Below are positions 32,206 through 40,499 of a stretch of 64,000 nt of DNA, one piece after another; the stretch's first letter is position 1, and every line of letters starts with the position of its first letter. The translations under genes and the position numbers were made by a program. Origin of the DNA: Marifrigoribacter sp047730175 (GTDB taxonomy: Bacteria; Bacteroidota; Bacteroidia; Flavobacteriales; Flavobacteriaceae); contig NZ_CP159833.1 of assembly GCF_047730175.1 (NCBI RefSeq), positions 2,108,001 to 2,172,000 on the forward strand. The letters run 5' to 3'. The notes under the pieces are model-generated. The model saw nothing but the letters and a program-made list of their open reading frames with translations, did not search any database and was not told where the DNA came from.

Positions 32206-32358
32206 ATGGCAAAGAAATCAGTAGCATCGTTACAAACAGGTTCTAAGCGTTTAACAAAAGCCATCAAAATGGTAAAATCGCCTAAGACAGGAGCATATAC
32301 TTTTGTAGAATCTATTATGGATCCAGGATCTGTAAACGAGTGGTTAAGTAAAAAATAA
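32206..32358 (+). CDS. DUF4295 ribosome-associated small basic protein
   Basis: A 50-residue protein, easily missed because of its length. It begins MAKKSVASLQTGSKRLTKAI, is strongly basic in its first 30 residues, and ends VNEWLSKK. DUF4295 always follows rpmG in Bacteroidota. From memory, a cryo-EM study of the Flavobacterium johnsoniae ribosome described a Bacteroidota-specific large-subunit protein (bL38) that may be this family; I am not certain of that link. It starts 7 bases after the rpmG stop and ends before a terminator. Confidence 0.9.
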   Translation: MAKKSVASLQTGSKRLTKAIKMVKSPKTGAYTFVESIMDPGSVNEWLSKK

Positions 32359-32381
32359 CCTTTGTATAATATATAATGGAC

Positions 32382-32408
32382 AAGCCACTTTTTTAAGAGT
32401 GGCTTTTC
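32382..32408 (+). terminator. terminator after DUF4295
   Basis: AAGCCACT (32382-32389) and AGTGGCTT (32398-32405) form an 8-bp stem followed by Ts. It closes the rpmB-rpmG-DUF4295 unit. Confidence 0.75.
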
Positions 32409-32530
32409 TATATTTAAGTATTTCCTGTTTATTTGTCAGATATCTACCGACATTTGAATGAAAAATGTATCGTGGAACAGGTTTTGACTTAATTTATGCA
32501 TAACTTTAAGTTTTAAAAATCATAAATAAT

Positions 32531-33484
32531 ATGAGTTTTTTCAAAAAAATATTCTCAAAAGAAAAAAAAGAAACACTCGATAAAGGGTTAGAGAAAACTA
32601 AATCTTCTTTTTTAGATAAACTAGGTAAGGCTGTTGCTGGTAAAAGTAAAGTAGATGATGACGTTTTAGATAACTTAGAAGAAGTACTTGTGTCTAGTGA
32701 TGTTGGAGTTGATACAACTTTAAAAATAATCAAACGTATTGAAGCGCGAGTTGCAAAAGATAAATACCTAGGAACAAGTGAGCTAAATGTTATTCTTCGT
32801 GAAGAGATTGCAGGTTTATTAAGTGAAACCAATACAGGTGATGCTACAAAATTCGATATCCCTGAACAGAAAGAACCTTATGTTATCATGGTCGTAGGCG
32901 TAAATGGTGTTGGGAAAACAACCACTATAGGTAAATTAGCACACCAATTTAAACAAGCTGGAAAAAAAGTAGTGTTAGGCGCTGCAGATACTTTTAGAGC
33001 TGCTGCAATTGATCAACTACAAGTTTGGGCTGATCGTACAGAGGTACCTCTAGTAAAACAAAGTATGGGGAGTGATCCTGCCAGTGTAGCTTTCGATACT
33101 TTAGAAAGTGCAGTTACTCAAGGCGCAGATGTAGTAATTATCGATACAGCTGGACGATTACACAATAAGGTAAATTTAATGAATGAGCTGACCAAAGTAA
33201 AACGTGTCATGCAAAAAGTAATCCCTAATACTCCAGATGAGGTATTGTTGGTGCTGGATGGTTCTACAGGTCAGAATGCATTCGAACAAGCTAAACAATT
33301 TACAGCAGCAACCGAAGTAACTTCTTTGGCTGTTACTAAGCTAGACGGAACTGCCAAAGGTGGTGTAGTAATTGGTATTAGCGATCAATTTAAAATTCCA
33401 GTAAAATATATAGGAGTAGGAGAGGGTATTGAAGACTTGCAAGTGTTCAATAAACATGAATTTGTAGATTCATTTTTTAATTAA
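32531..33484 (+). CDS. ftsY: signal recognition particle receptor FtsY
   Basis: A 317-residue GTPase that receives SRP-ribosome complexes at the inner membrane. The A domain is short and lysine-rich (about residues 1-30). The NG domain has G1 GVNGVGKT at 123-130, DTFRAAA at 153-159, DTAGR near 211 and TKLDGTAKGG near 274. A possible -33/-7 promoter lies upstream: TTG at about 32484 and TAACTTTA at about 32501, one base off the consensus. The gene is followed by rimO after 26 bases. Confidence 0.97.
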   Translation: MSFFKKIFSKEKKETLDKGLEKTKSSFLDKLGKAVAGKSKVDDDVLDNLEEVLVSSDVGVDTTLKIIKRIEARVAKDKYLGTSELNVILREEIAGLLSETNTGDATKFDIPEQKEPYVIMVVGVNGVGKTTTIGKLAHQFKQAGKKVVLGAADTFRAAAIDQLQVWADRTEVPLVKQSMGSDPASVAFDTLESAVTQGADVVIIDTAGRLHNKVNLMNELTKVKRVMQKVIPNTPDEVLLVLDGSTGQNAFEQAKQFTAATEVTSLAVTKLDGTAKGGVVIGISDQFKIPVKYIGVGEGIEDLQVFNKHEFVDSFFN

Positions 33485-33510
33485 AAATCATTTCGATTTA
33501 AAACATTCTT

Positions 33511-34812
33511 ATGCGTACAAAAACTTTAAAAAAGAATAAAATCAATGTAGTCACCTTAGGTTGTTCCAAGAATGTATACGACAGTGAAGTGTTGATGGGA
33601 CAATTAAAAGCCAACAACAAAGAGGTTGTTCATGAAGAGGAAGGTAATATTGTGGTAATTAATACTTGCGGCTTTATAGCAAACGCTAAGGAAGAAAGTA
33701 TTAATACAATTCTTGAGTATGTTAAGAAGAAAGAAGCTGGAGATGTAGATAAAGTATTTGTTACTGGATGCTTATCTGAGCGTTATAAGCCAGATCTTCA
33801 AAAAGAAATTCCAAGTGTTGACCAATATTTTGGAACCACTGAATTACCAGGTTTATTAAAAGCATTAGGAGCAGATTATAAACATGAATTAATTGGAGAA
33901 CGTGTTACGACAACTCCAAAAAATTACGCGTACTTTAAAATTGCTGAAGGCTGTGATCGTCCTTGTTCGTTTTGTGCAATTCCTATTATGCGAGGAAAAC
34001 ACAAAAGTACTCCTATTGAAGAATTAGTCATTGAAGCTGAGAAACTAGCAGCAAATGGAGTAAAAGAACTAATCTTAATTGCACAAGATCTTACCTATTA
34101 TGGTCTTGATTTATATAAGAAAAGAAATTTAGCTGAACTACTTCAAGAATTAGTGAAAGTAGATGGAATTGAATGGATTCGTCTTCATTATGCATTTCCA
34201 ACTGGATTTCCAATGGAAGTGCTGGAAGTAATGAAAAATGAACCTAAGGTTTGTAATTATATTGATATTCCATTGCAACATATTTCAGATTCAATTTTAA
34301 AATCGATGCGTCGTGGAACTACAAAAGCTAAAACTACAAAGTTGTTAGAAGACTTTAGAGCGGCTGTTCCAGATATGACCATCAGAACTACGTTAATTGT
34401 TGGATATCCAGGTGAAACGCAAGAAGATTATGAAATTTTACGAGAATGGGTTCGTGAAATGAGGTTTGAGCGTTTAGGTTGTTTTACGTATTCACATGAA
34501 GAAAATACACATGCCTATAATTTAGAAGATGATGTTCCAGAAGAAGTGAAAATGGAACGTGCTAATGAAATCATGGAAATCCAATCTCAAATTTCTTGGG
34601 AGTTGAATCAGCAAAAAATTGGCAAAGAATTTAAAGTAGTGATCGACCGTAAGGAAGGTAGTTATTTTGTTGGTAGAACTGAGTTTGATAGCCCAGATGT
34701 TGATAATGAAGTTTTGATTAATGCTGAAGAGGGTTATTTAAGAACAGGTGAATTTGCACATGTAAAAATTACAGCGGCAGAGGATTTTGATTTGTATGCT
34801 GAGGTTGTGTAA
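33511..34812 (+). CDS. rimO: ribosomal protein S12 methylthiotransferase RimO
   Basis: A 433-residue radical-SAM enzyme that methylthiolates the conserved aspartate of ribosomal protein S12. The N-terminal MTTase domain has three cluster cysteines (C18, C53, C87), the radical-SAM motif CDRPCSFC has C148, C152 and C155, and a TRAM domain ends the protein (about 365-433). 'VVTLGCSKNVYDSEVLMGQL' is typical of RimO rather than MiaB. The ftsY-rimO order is conserved in many Bacteroidota. Confidence 0.97.
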   Translation: MRTKTLKKNKINVVTLGCSKNVYDSEVLMGQLKANNKEVVHEEEGNIVVINTCGFIANAKEESINTILEYVKKKEAGDVDKVFVTGCLSERYKPDLQKEIPSVDQYFGTTELPGLLKALGADYKHELIGERVTTTPKNYAYFKIAEGCDRPCSFCAIPIMRGKHKSTPIEELVIEAEKLAANGVKELILIAQDLTYYGLDLYKKRNLAELLQELVKVDGIEWIRLHYAFPTGFPMEVLEVMKNEPKVCNYIDIPLQHISDSILKSMRRGTTKAKTTKLLEDFRAAVPDMTIRTTLIVGYPGETQEDYEILREWVREMRFERLGCFTYSHEENTHAYNLEDDVPEEVKMERANEIMEIQSQISWELNQQKIGKEFKVVIDRKEGSYFVGRTEFDSPDVDNEVLINAEEGYLRTGEFAHVKITAAEDFDLYAEVV

Positions 34813-34872
34813 ATTATTTTACACCTTATTTTGTTTGAAATTTATACCTTAGAGCTTTCTAATTTGTCATCT

Positions 34873-36099
34873 ATGCGATTTGTATTATTCGTTTTTTTTT
34901 CTCTATGTTTCATTTCATGTAAAAATGAAGTCAAAAAAAATATTGTTTCAGAAATCGAAACAAATAAACCCATTATAGAAGAATTGGAAAGTCCTGTCCA
35001 AGGAAATTCATCCCTTCCAAGACTTTATTCTAATGGGAAAGAACTATTTATTTCTTGGGTTGAGAAAAAAGACTCCCTTTCAAGCTTACAATTTTCAGTG
35101 TTAAAAAATGATATTTGGTCTTCTTCTGAAGAAATAATTACAGGAAATGATTGGTTTGTAAATTGGGCTGATTTCCCTGCAATTGCTGAAAATAATGGAA
35201 ATATATTAACTAATTTTCTTCAAAAATCTGCAGATGGCACCTATACCTACGATGTAAAATTGAATTACTTTTCTTCTGAAATAAATTCATGGAATAAAAA
35301 TATGTTACTTAATACTGATGGAACCGAAAGTGAACATGGTTTTGTATCAATGCTTCCGTATCAAAAAGACTCATTTTTCGTTACTTGGTTAGATGGTAGA
35401 ACCACCGTAAATGTAGATCGTGAAGATTCTCAAATGACCTTACGTGCTGCTATTGTTAATAAAGAAGGAAGTATACTTGAAGATACCTTACTCGATGAAC
35501 GCGTGTGTGATTGCTGCCAAACTTCAGCAGCATTAACTAATAATGGACCTGTGGTGGTTTATAGAGATCGATCTGATGAAGAGGTTAGAGATATTAGTAT
35601 TGTAAGATTTGAAAATGGTACTTGGACAAAGCCTCAAGTTGTGTATGAAGATCATTGGATTATGCCTGGCTGCCCTGTAAATGGTCCTTCTATTGATGCT
35701 TTTGAAACTACTTTAGCAATGGCTTGGTTTACAGCAGAGAATGACAACCCTAGAGTTCAAGTCATTTTTTCTGAAAATAATGGAAAGACATTTGAAGTGC
35801 CTGTAAGGTTAGATAGCGGTAATGCTATAGGAAGAGTTGATGTGACCATGGTTTCTGAAAATATAGCAGTTGTTTGTTGGATGGAACCCCAAGGAAATGA
35901 TACCTTAATTCAATTACAAAGTATAACTATTAATGGCGATAAAGGCGAACTGATTACGCTTGTAAAAACTCGTTCTGAACGTGCTTCAGGATTTCCTCAA
36001 ATCGAATTATTAGGAGATAATTTGTTTGCTGCTTGGACCTCTCTTGAAAATTCAAAAGCTACCATAAGAGTTGCCAAAATAGCAAAGAAAAACCTTTAA
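34873..36099 (+). CDS. lipoprotein with sialidase-like propeller pattern
   Basis: A 408-residue protein beginning MRFVLFVFFSLCFISCKNE, a lipoprotein signal with the modified cysteine at C16. The rest looks like repeated beta-propeller blades of the BNR/sialidase superfamily: 'PRLYSNGKELFISWVEK', 'NDWFVNWADFPAIAENNGNI', 'FVTWLDGRTTV', 'VIFSENNGKTFEVPVRLDS'. A cysteine-rich motif DCCQTSAAL (with 'ERVCDC' before it) and PGCPVNGPS could form disulfides or bind a metal. No catalytic sialidase residues were identified. The ATG at 34873 is preferred over upstream GTG/TTG-type starts. Confidence 0.75.
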   Translation: MRFVLFVFFSLCFISCKNEVKKNIVSEIETNKPIIEELESPVQGNSSLPRLYSNGKELFISWVEKKDSLSSLQFSVLKNDIWSSSEEIITGNDWFVNWADFPAIAENNGNILTNFLQKSADGTYTYDVKLNYFSSEINSWNKNMLLNTDGTESEHGFVSMLPYQKDSFFVTWLDGRTTVNVDREDSQMTLRAAIVNKEGSILEDTLLDERVCDCCQTSAALTNNGPVVVYRDRSDEEVRDISIVRFENGTWTKPQVVYEDHWIMPGCPVNGPSIDAFETTLAMAWFTAENDNPRVQVIFSENNGKTFEVPVRLDSGNAIGRVDVTMVSENIAVVCWMEPQGNDTLIQLQSITINGDKGELITLVKTRSERASGFPQIELLGDNLFAAWTSLENSKATIRVAKIAKKNL

Positions 36100-36206
36100 A
36101 AACAGTTGTTCTAAGGTGTTATGCTAGCTTGTAATATTCTAAAAATTATCATTTTTATTGTTGCTTTAATGAATCCTTAGATCAAAAATCTTTGGATTAG
36201 TTTTCT

Positions 36207-36214
36207 TACCTTTG
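36207..36214 (+). promoter_or_regulatory. -7 promoter element for the catabolic gene run
   Basis: TACCTTTG matches TAnnTTTG exactly, 108 bases before the thiolase ATG at 36323. The long leader (about 100 bases) is unusual in this window, where leaders are mostly under 35 bases, and might hold a regulatory site. Confidence 0.5.
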
Positions 36215-36322
36215 TTTTCGTAGTAAATGTGAAGTTCTATCTAAAAGAAATTCATATTTCTCAGTAAATCTTACTCAGTATTTTGGAAGTAATTCTTAAT
36301 AATGAGAAATAAAAAAATTATA

Positions 36323-37537
36323 ATGAAGGAAGCATATATAATCGATGGAATTCGAACTCCTATCGGAAATTACAAAGGAACACTTAGTGTTGTTAGAACA
36401 GATGATTTAGGAGCCTTAGTAATTAAAGAGATAGTTGATAGAAACCCTTCCATTCCAAAAGAAGCGTATGATGATGTAATTATGGGTTGTGCTAATCAAG
36501 CAGGTGAAGACAACCGTAATGTTGCAAGAATGTCATTATTGTTAGCGGGTTTACCTTTTACAGTGCCAGGAGAAACAGTAAACAGATTGTGTAGTAGTGG
36601 ATTATCTGCCATTATTCATGCTAATAGAGCTATAAAAGCAGGTGATGGAGATTTGTTTATTTCTGGTGGAGTAGAAAATATGACTAGAGGACCTTATGTG
36701 GTTGCTAAACCATCTTCGGCTTTTGGGAACGATTCAAAAATGTATGATTCTAGTTTTGGATGGCGTTTTATTAATAAAAAAATGCAGGAGCTTTATGGAA
36801 CTGATGGAATGGGAAATACAGCCGAAAACCTCGTAGAGAAATATAATATTTCTCGTGAAGATCAAGATGCATTTGCGTATCACAGTCAGATGAAAGCTAC
36901 AAAAGCACAACAATCTGGAAGACTTGCAAAAGAAATTGTTTCAGTTGAAATTCCACAACGTAAAAAAGACCCCATCATTTTCAAAGATGATGAGTTCATA
37001 AAGCCAACCAGTACAAAAGAAATTTTATCTAAACTTCGACCTGCTTTCAAAAAAGAAGGAGGGAGTGTAACAGCAGGTAATAGTTCAGGTTTAAATGACG
37101 GAGCTGCAGCTACAATTATCGCTTCAGAAGATGCAGTAAAAAAATATAACTTAAACCCTTTAGCAAGAATAGTAAGTTCTGCAGTGGTAGGTGTTGAGCC
37201 TAGAATCATGGGGATTGGCCCTGTAAAAGCTTCAAATAAAGCCTTAGAAAAAGCAGGATTAACTATGGCAGACATGGATGTTATCGAATTGAACGAAGCA
37301 TTTGCATCGCAAGCATTAGCATGTATTCGTGCATGGGGATTAAGCGATGATGATCCTAGAATAAATCCGAATGGAGGTTCAATAGCCATTGGTCACCCCT
37401 TAGGAGTTACAGGAGCTAGATTAGCCTATTCAGCAGCGTTAGAATTAAAAGAGCAAAATAAAAAATATGCATTAGTTACTATGTGTATTGGTGTTGGGCA
37501 AGGATATGCTGCGATAATTGAAAATGTAAATACATAA
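36323..37537 (+). CDS. paaJ: acetyl-CoA acyltransferase (thiolase), phenylacetate-pathway type
   Basis: This 404-residue thiolase has the active-site cysteine at C90 (NRLCSSGLSAI), the histidine in 'GGSIAIGHPLGVTGAR' and the second cysteine in 'MCIGVGQGYA'. It cleaves 3-oxoacyl-CoA; in the phenylacetate pathway PaaJ cuts 3-oxo-5,6-dehydrosuberyl-CoA and 3-oxoadipyl-CoA. Position directly upstream of paaZ suggests PaaJ, but general beta-oxidation thiolases look alike. The start is taken at MKEAYIIDGIRTPIG; an ATG 21 bases upstream (36302) is possible. Confidence 0.82.
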   Translation: MKEAYIIDGIRTPIGNYKGTLSVVRTDDLGALVIKEIVDRNPSIPKEAYDDVIMGCANQAGEDNRNVARMSLLLAGLPFTVPGETVNRLCSSGLSAIIHANRAIKAGDGDLFISGGVENMTRGPYVVAKPSSAFGNDSKMYDSSFGWRFINKKMQELYGTDGMGNTAENLVEKYNISREDQDAFAYHSQMKATKAQQSGRLAKEIVSVEIPQRKKDPIIFKDDEFIKPTSTKEILSKLRPAFKKEGGSVTAGNSSGLNDGAAATIIASEDAVKKYNLNPLARIVSSAVVGVEPRIMGIGPVKASNKALEKAGLTMADMDVIELNEAFASQALACIRAWGLSDDDPRINPNGGSIAIGHPLGVTGARLAYSAALELKEQNKKYALVTMCIGVGQGYAAIIENVNT

Positions 37538-37565
37538 TGAAAATACTTAGAATAAGAGCTTAAAT

Positions 37566-40061
37566 ATGAATAAAACACAACATTACGTTACAGGTCAATG
37601 GATCGATGGTATCGGTGAAGGTGCTCCAGTTTTCGATTCGATAACGGGAGAACAATTTACAAGTACCACTGTAGAAGGTTTAGATGTTCCTTCAATTCTT
37701 CAATATGGACGTGATAATGGTTCTGTACTTCGTAAAATGACTTTTCAAGAGCGAGGAAATATGTTGAAGAGCCTTGCGATGTATCTTGTAAAAAAGAAAC
37801 AAGCTTTTTACGAATTGAGTTATAGAACTGGAGCAACAAAAATTGATAGTTGGATCGATATTGAGGGAGGTTTCGGAAATTTATTTGCCAATGCTTCCTT
37901 ACGAAAATTGTTTCCAAATCAGACCTATCACGTAGAAGGTGATCCAATCGATTTATCGCGAGGAGGTAGATTTATGGCGCATCATATCATGGTTCCAAAA
38001 GAAGGAGTCGCTGTTCATATCAATGCGTTTAACTTTCCTATTTGGGGAATGTTAGAGAAATGTGCTGTCAATTGGATGGCTGGAATGCCAGCTGTTGTGT
38101 TACCAGCTCCTCAAACTGCATATTTAACAGAAGCAGTTGTAAAAGAAATAATAGCTTCTGGTTTACTACCAGAAGGAGCATTGCAATTAATAAGTGGTAC
38201 CGCAAGAAATATATTAGATACAGTTCAATCTCAGGATGTAGTAACTTTTACTGGTTCAGCACTAGTGGGTAGAGCCTTAAAAACACATCCACAATTAACA
38301 CAAGAGTCTGTGCCATTTACTTTGGAAGCAGATTCATTGAATGCGTCTATTTTAGGTGAAGATGCTTTGCCAGGAACTCCAGAGTTCAATATATTCATCA
38401 AAGAAGTACGTAAAGAAATGACCGTAAAATGCGGACAAAAATGTACTGCAATTCGAAGAATTATAGTACCCGAAAATTTAATAGAAGAGGTGCAAATTGC
38501 ACTAGGGAAAGAATTAGATAAAGTAACCATTGGAGATCCTCGTTTAAAAGAAGTGCGAATGGGTTCATTAGTAAGTGAGCAACAGCGTAATTCAGTAAGA
38601 GAACAAGTAAAAAAATTAGCAAAAACAGCTTCAATCGTTTATGGTGATTTAAATGAAGTAGAAACCATTGGTGCAGACTCAAAAAAAGGGGCCTTTTTAA
38701 AACCTATTGTGTTACGAGAAGACCATCCTTTAAAAAATGAAGCCGCTCATGTTACGGAAGCATTTGGTCCTGTGAGTACAATAATGCCTTATAAAAGTAT
38801 TGAAGAAGCAGTTACACTTGCTAAAATGGGGAAAGGTTCTTTAGTGAGCTCTATAGTTACTAATGATAATAAAATTGCTAAAGAATATACCATAAATGCA
38901 GCAAGTCATCACGGACGAATTTTAATTCTGAATAGAGAGAATGCTAAAGAAAGTACAGGTCATGGTTCTCCATTGCCAGCATTAGTTCATGGAGGTCCAG
39001 GTAGAGCTGGAGGTGGTGAAGAAATGGGGGGAATGCGAGGAATTAAGCATTATTTACAACGATGTGCTGTTCAAGGTTCACCTACAAGTTTAACAGAAGT
39101 AACAGGTATTTATCAAGCTAAAGGAGCATATACTGAAATTTCTGATCATCCATTTTCATATCATTGGGAGGACATTCAATCAGGAATGTCTTTAAAAACG
39201 CATAAACGTACCATCACCGATGGTGATATTGTTAATTTTGCAAACCTTACTTGGGATCATTTTTATGCCCATACAGATATCACTTCTTTAGAGGGAAGTA
39301 TTTTTGAAAAGAGAACAGCACATGGATATTTCATCTTAGCTGCAGCAGCAGGTCTATTCGTATATCCAAATAAAGGCCCAGTAACTGCAAATTATGGATT
39401 AGAAGAATGTAGATTTCTGCGTCCTATTTATCATAATGATACAGTTTATGTTCGATTAACTTGTAAGCAAAAGATTGATCGCGATTCAAGAGGAAAAGAA
39501 CATCCTAGTGGAATTGTAAAATGGTATGTTGAGGTATTTGATGTAGAGCATGAATTAGTAGCGATTGCAACTATTCTAACTATGGTTCAGAAGAAACAAA
39601 AGGTGTTTGTTGAAATGACTTCGGAAAAAATTACTTCTTGTTTAAATGATTTAACAGAAAATTCAAAAGCGAAGTGGGGAATTTTAACTCCTCAGCATAT
39701 GGTAGAACATCTTGAAGATGCCTATAGAATTGCTTCTGGAGAATTTCAAGATTTTGAGATAACAACACCAGAAAAATATTTAGAGAAGACGCTAGAGTCA
39801 TTATACACCTATGAGCCAATGGCTCCAGGATATGATTTTCCATTAAATAAAAAAGGAGCATTGGAAGATTTAAAACATTCTGATTTGGATACTGCGAAAA
39901 AGATGATGTTAGCGTCTAGAGAAGAATATTTAAATTACTTTAAAGAAAATCCAGAGAGTATAACAAAAAATGTGGTGTTTGGTGATATCAATAAGTACGA
40001 ATGGTATTTATTAGAGCGTAAACACTTGAATCATCACTTTAGCCAATTTAACCTTTTGTAA
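37566..40061 (+). CDS. paaZ: PaaZ: oxepin-CoA hydrolase/semialdehyde dehydrogenase, with extra C-terminal domain
   Basis: An 831-residue multidomain enzyme. The aldehyde-dehydrogenase domain (about 1-520) has E254 in FTLEADSLNA and the catalytic cysteine C293 in KCGQKCTAIRR. The MaoC-type hydratase domain (about 535-680) has 'GDIVNFANLTWDHFYAHTD', with the catalytic aspartate and histidine. It opens the oxepin-CoA ring and oxidises the aldehyde in phenylacetate breakdown. A further 145 residues (about 685-831) form a helical domain resembling DUF1569/DinB-type proteins, with histidines in 'HMVEHLEDAY' and 'HLNHHFSQF'. E. coli PaaZ is about 680 residues. The last codons lie in a perfect hairpin. 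Confidence 0.9.
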   Translation: MNKTQHYVTGQWIDGIGEGAPVFDSITGEQFTSTTVEGLDVPSILQYGRDNGSVLRKMTFQERGNMLKSLAMYLVKKKQAFYELSYRTGATKIDSWIDIEGGFGNLFANASLRKLFPNQTYHVEGDPIDLSRGGRFMAHHIMVPKEGVAVHINAFNFPIWGMLEKCAVNWMAGMPAVVLPAPQTAYLTEAVVKEIIASGLLPEGALQLISGTARNILDTVQSQDVVTFTGSALVGRALKTHPQLTQESVPFTLEADSLNASILGEDALPGTPEFNIFIKEVRKEMTVKCGQKCTAIRRIIVPENLIEEVQIALGKELDKVTIGDPRLKEVRMGSLVSEQQRNSVREQVKKLAKTASIVYGDLNEVETIGADSKKGAFLKPIVLREDHPLKNEAAHVTEAFGPVSTIMPYKSIEEAVTLAKMGKGSLVSSIVTNDNKIAKEYTINAASHHGRILILNRENAKESTGHGSPLPALVHGGPGRAGGGEEMGGMRGIKHYLQRCAVQGSPTSLTEVTGIYQAKGAYTEISDHPFSYHWEDIQSGMSLKTHKRTITDGDIVNFANLTWDHFYAHTDITSLEGSIFEKRTAHGYFILAAAAGLFVYPNKGPVTANYGLEECRFLRPIYHNDTVYVRLTCKQKIDRDSRGKEHPSGIVKWYVEVFDVEHELVAIATILTMVQKKQKVFVEMTSEKITSCLNDLTENSKAKWGILTPQHMVEHLEDAYRIASGEFQDFEITTPEKYLEKTLESLYTYEPMAPGYDFPLNKKGALEDLKHSDLDTAKKMMLASREEYLNYFKENPESITKNVVFGDINKYEWYLLERKHLNHHFSQFNLL

Positions 40062-40079
40062 AAGGTTAAATTGGCTAAA
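40038..40079. repeat. perfect 20-bp inverted repeat over the paaZ stop codon
   Basis: Bases 40038-40057 and 40060-40079 are exact reverse complements separated by GT. The left arm encodes the last residues of PaaZ (SQFNLL) and the stop TAA starts the right arm. TGTAAAAGGTTA recurs at 40102-40113, and a second short hairpin (ATTCCC/GGGAAT) lies at about 40079-40099. Confidence 0.8.
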
Positions 40080-40115
40080 ATTCCCATAAAAAGGGGAATA
40101 TGTAAAAGGTTATAA

Positions 40116-40406
40116 ATGACAAATAGTTGTGTATATATAATTGCAAATAAAAAAAACGGAGTTTTATATATAGGTTTAACAAAAAAATTAAAAACAAGAA
40201 TAAGACAACATATTACTAAAGCACATCCAAATACTTTTTCAGCGAGGTATGATTTAAATAAGTTTGTTTATTTTGAAAAATATGAAGAGGAAGAAGTTAC
40301 TAAAGAAAGAGAGAAACGAATGAAGAAATGGAGAAGAAATTGGAAAAGTGAATTAATAGAAAATAAAAATCCTAATTGGGATGATTTATACAACGAATTA
40401 AAATAA
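40116..40406 (+). CDS. GIY-YIG family nuclease
   Basis: A 96-residue single-domain protein. The GIY-YIG core has CVYIIA (Y7) and VLYIG (Y18-G20), an arginine in 'LKTRIRQH' and a charged helix 'TKEREKRMKKWRRNWKSELIENKNPNWDDLYNELK'. This small UrbA/YhbQ-like class is very common in Bacteroidota, and biochemical roles are mostly unknown. It interrupts the paaZ-enoyl-CoA hydratase run and has inverted repeats on both sides (40038-40099 and 40410-40487), which suggests an inserted unit. No fused DNA-binding domain is present. Confidence 0.88.
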   Translation: MTNSCVYIIANKKNGVLYIGLTKKLKTRIRQHITKAHPNTFSARYDLNKFVYFEKYEEEEVTKEREKRMKKWRRNWKSELIENKNPNWDDLYNELK

Positions 40407-40409
40407 GGT

Positions 40410-40487
40410 TTCCGGAAATTTCTTTAAAAAGAGAGATTCTAGCTATAATCGAAAATAATTAAAAATAGATTCCCTTTTTCAAGGGAA
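40410..40487. repeat. palindrome and hairpin downstream of the GIY-YIG gene
   Basis: TTTCCGGAAA (40410-40419) is a perfect palindrome. TTCCCTT/AAGGGAA (about 40470-40486) forms a second hairpin with a TTTC-type loop. Together with the paaZ-end palindrome they bracket the GIY-YIG gene. Confidence 0.55.
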
Positions 40488-40499
40488 CTCATAAATGTA

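Noticed and set aside
36886..37389. Long minus-strand open frame opposite the thiolase gene (167 codons)
   Set aside because: The plus strand encodes a complete thiolase with all active-site motifs here; the opposite frame has no family features.
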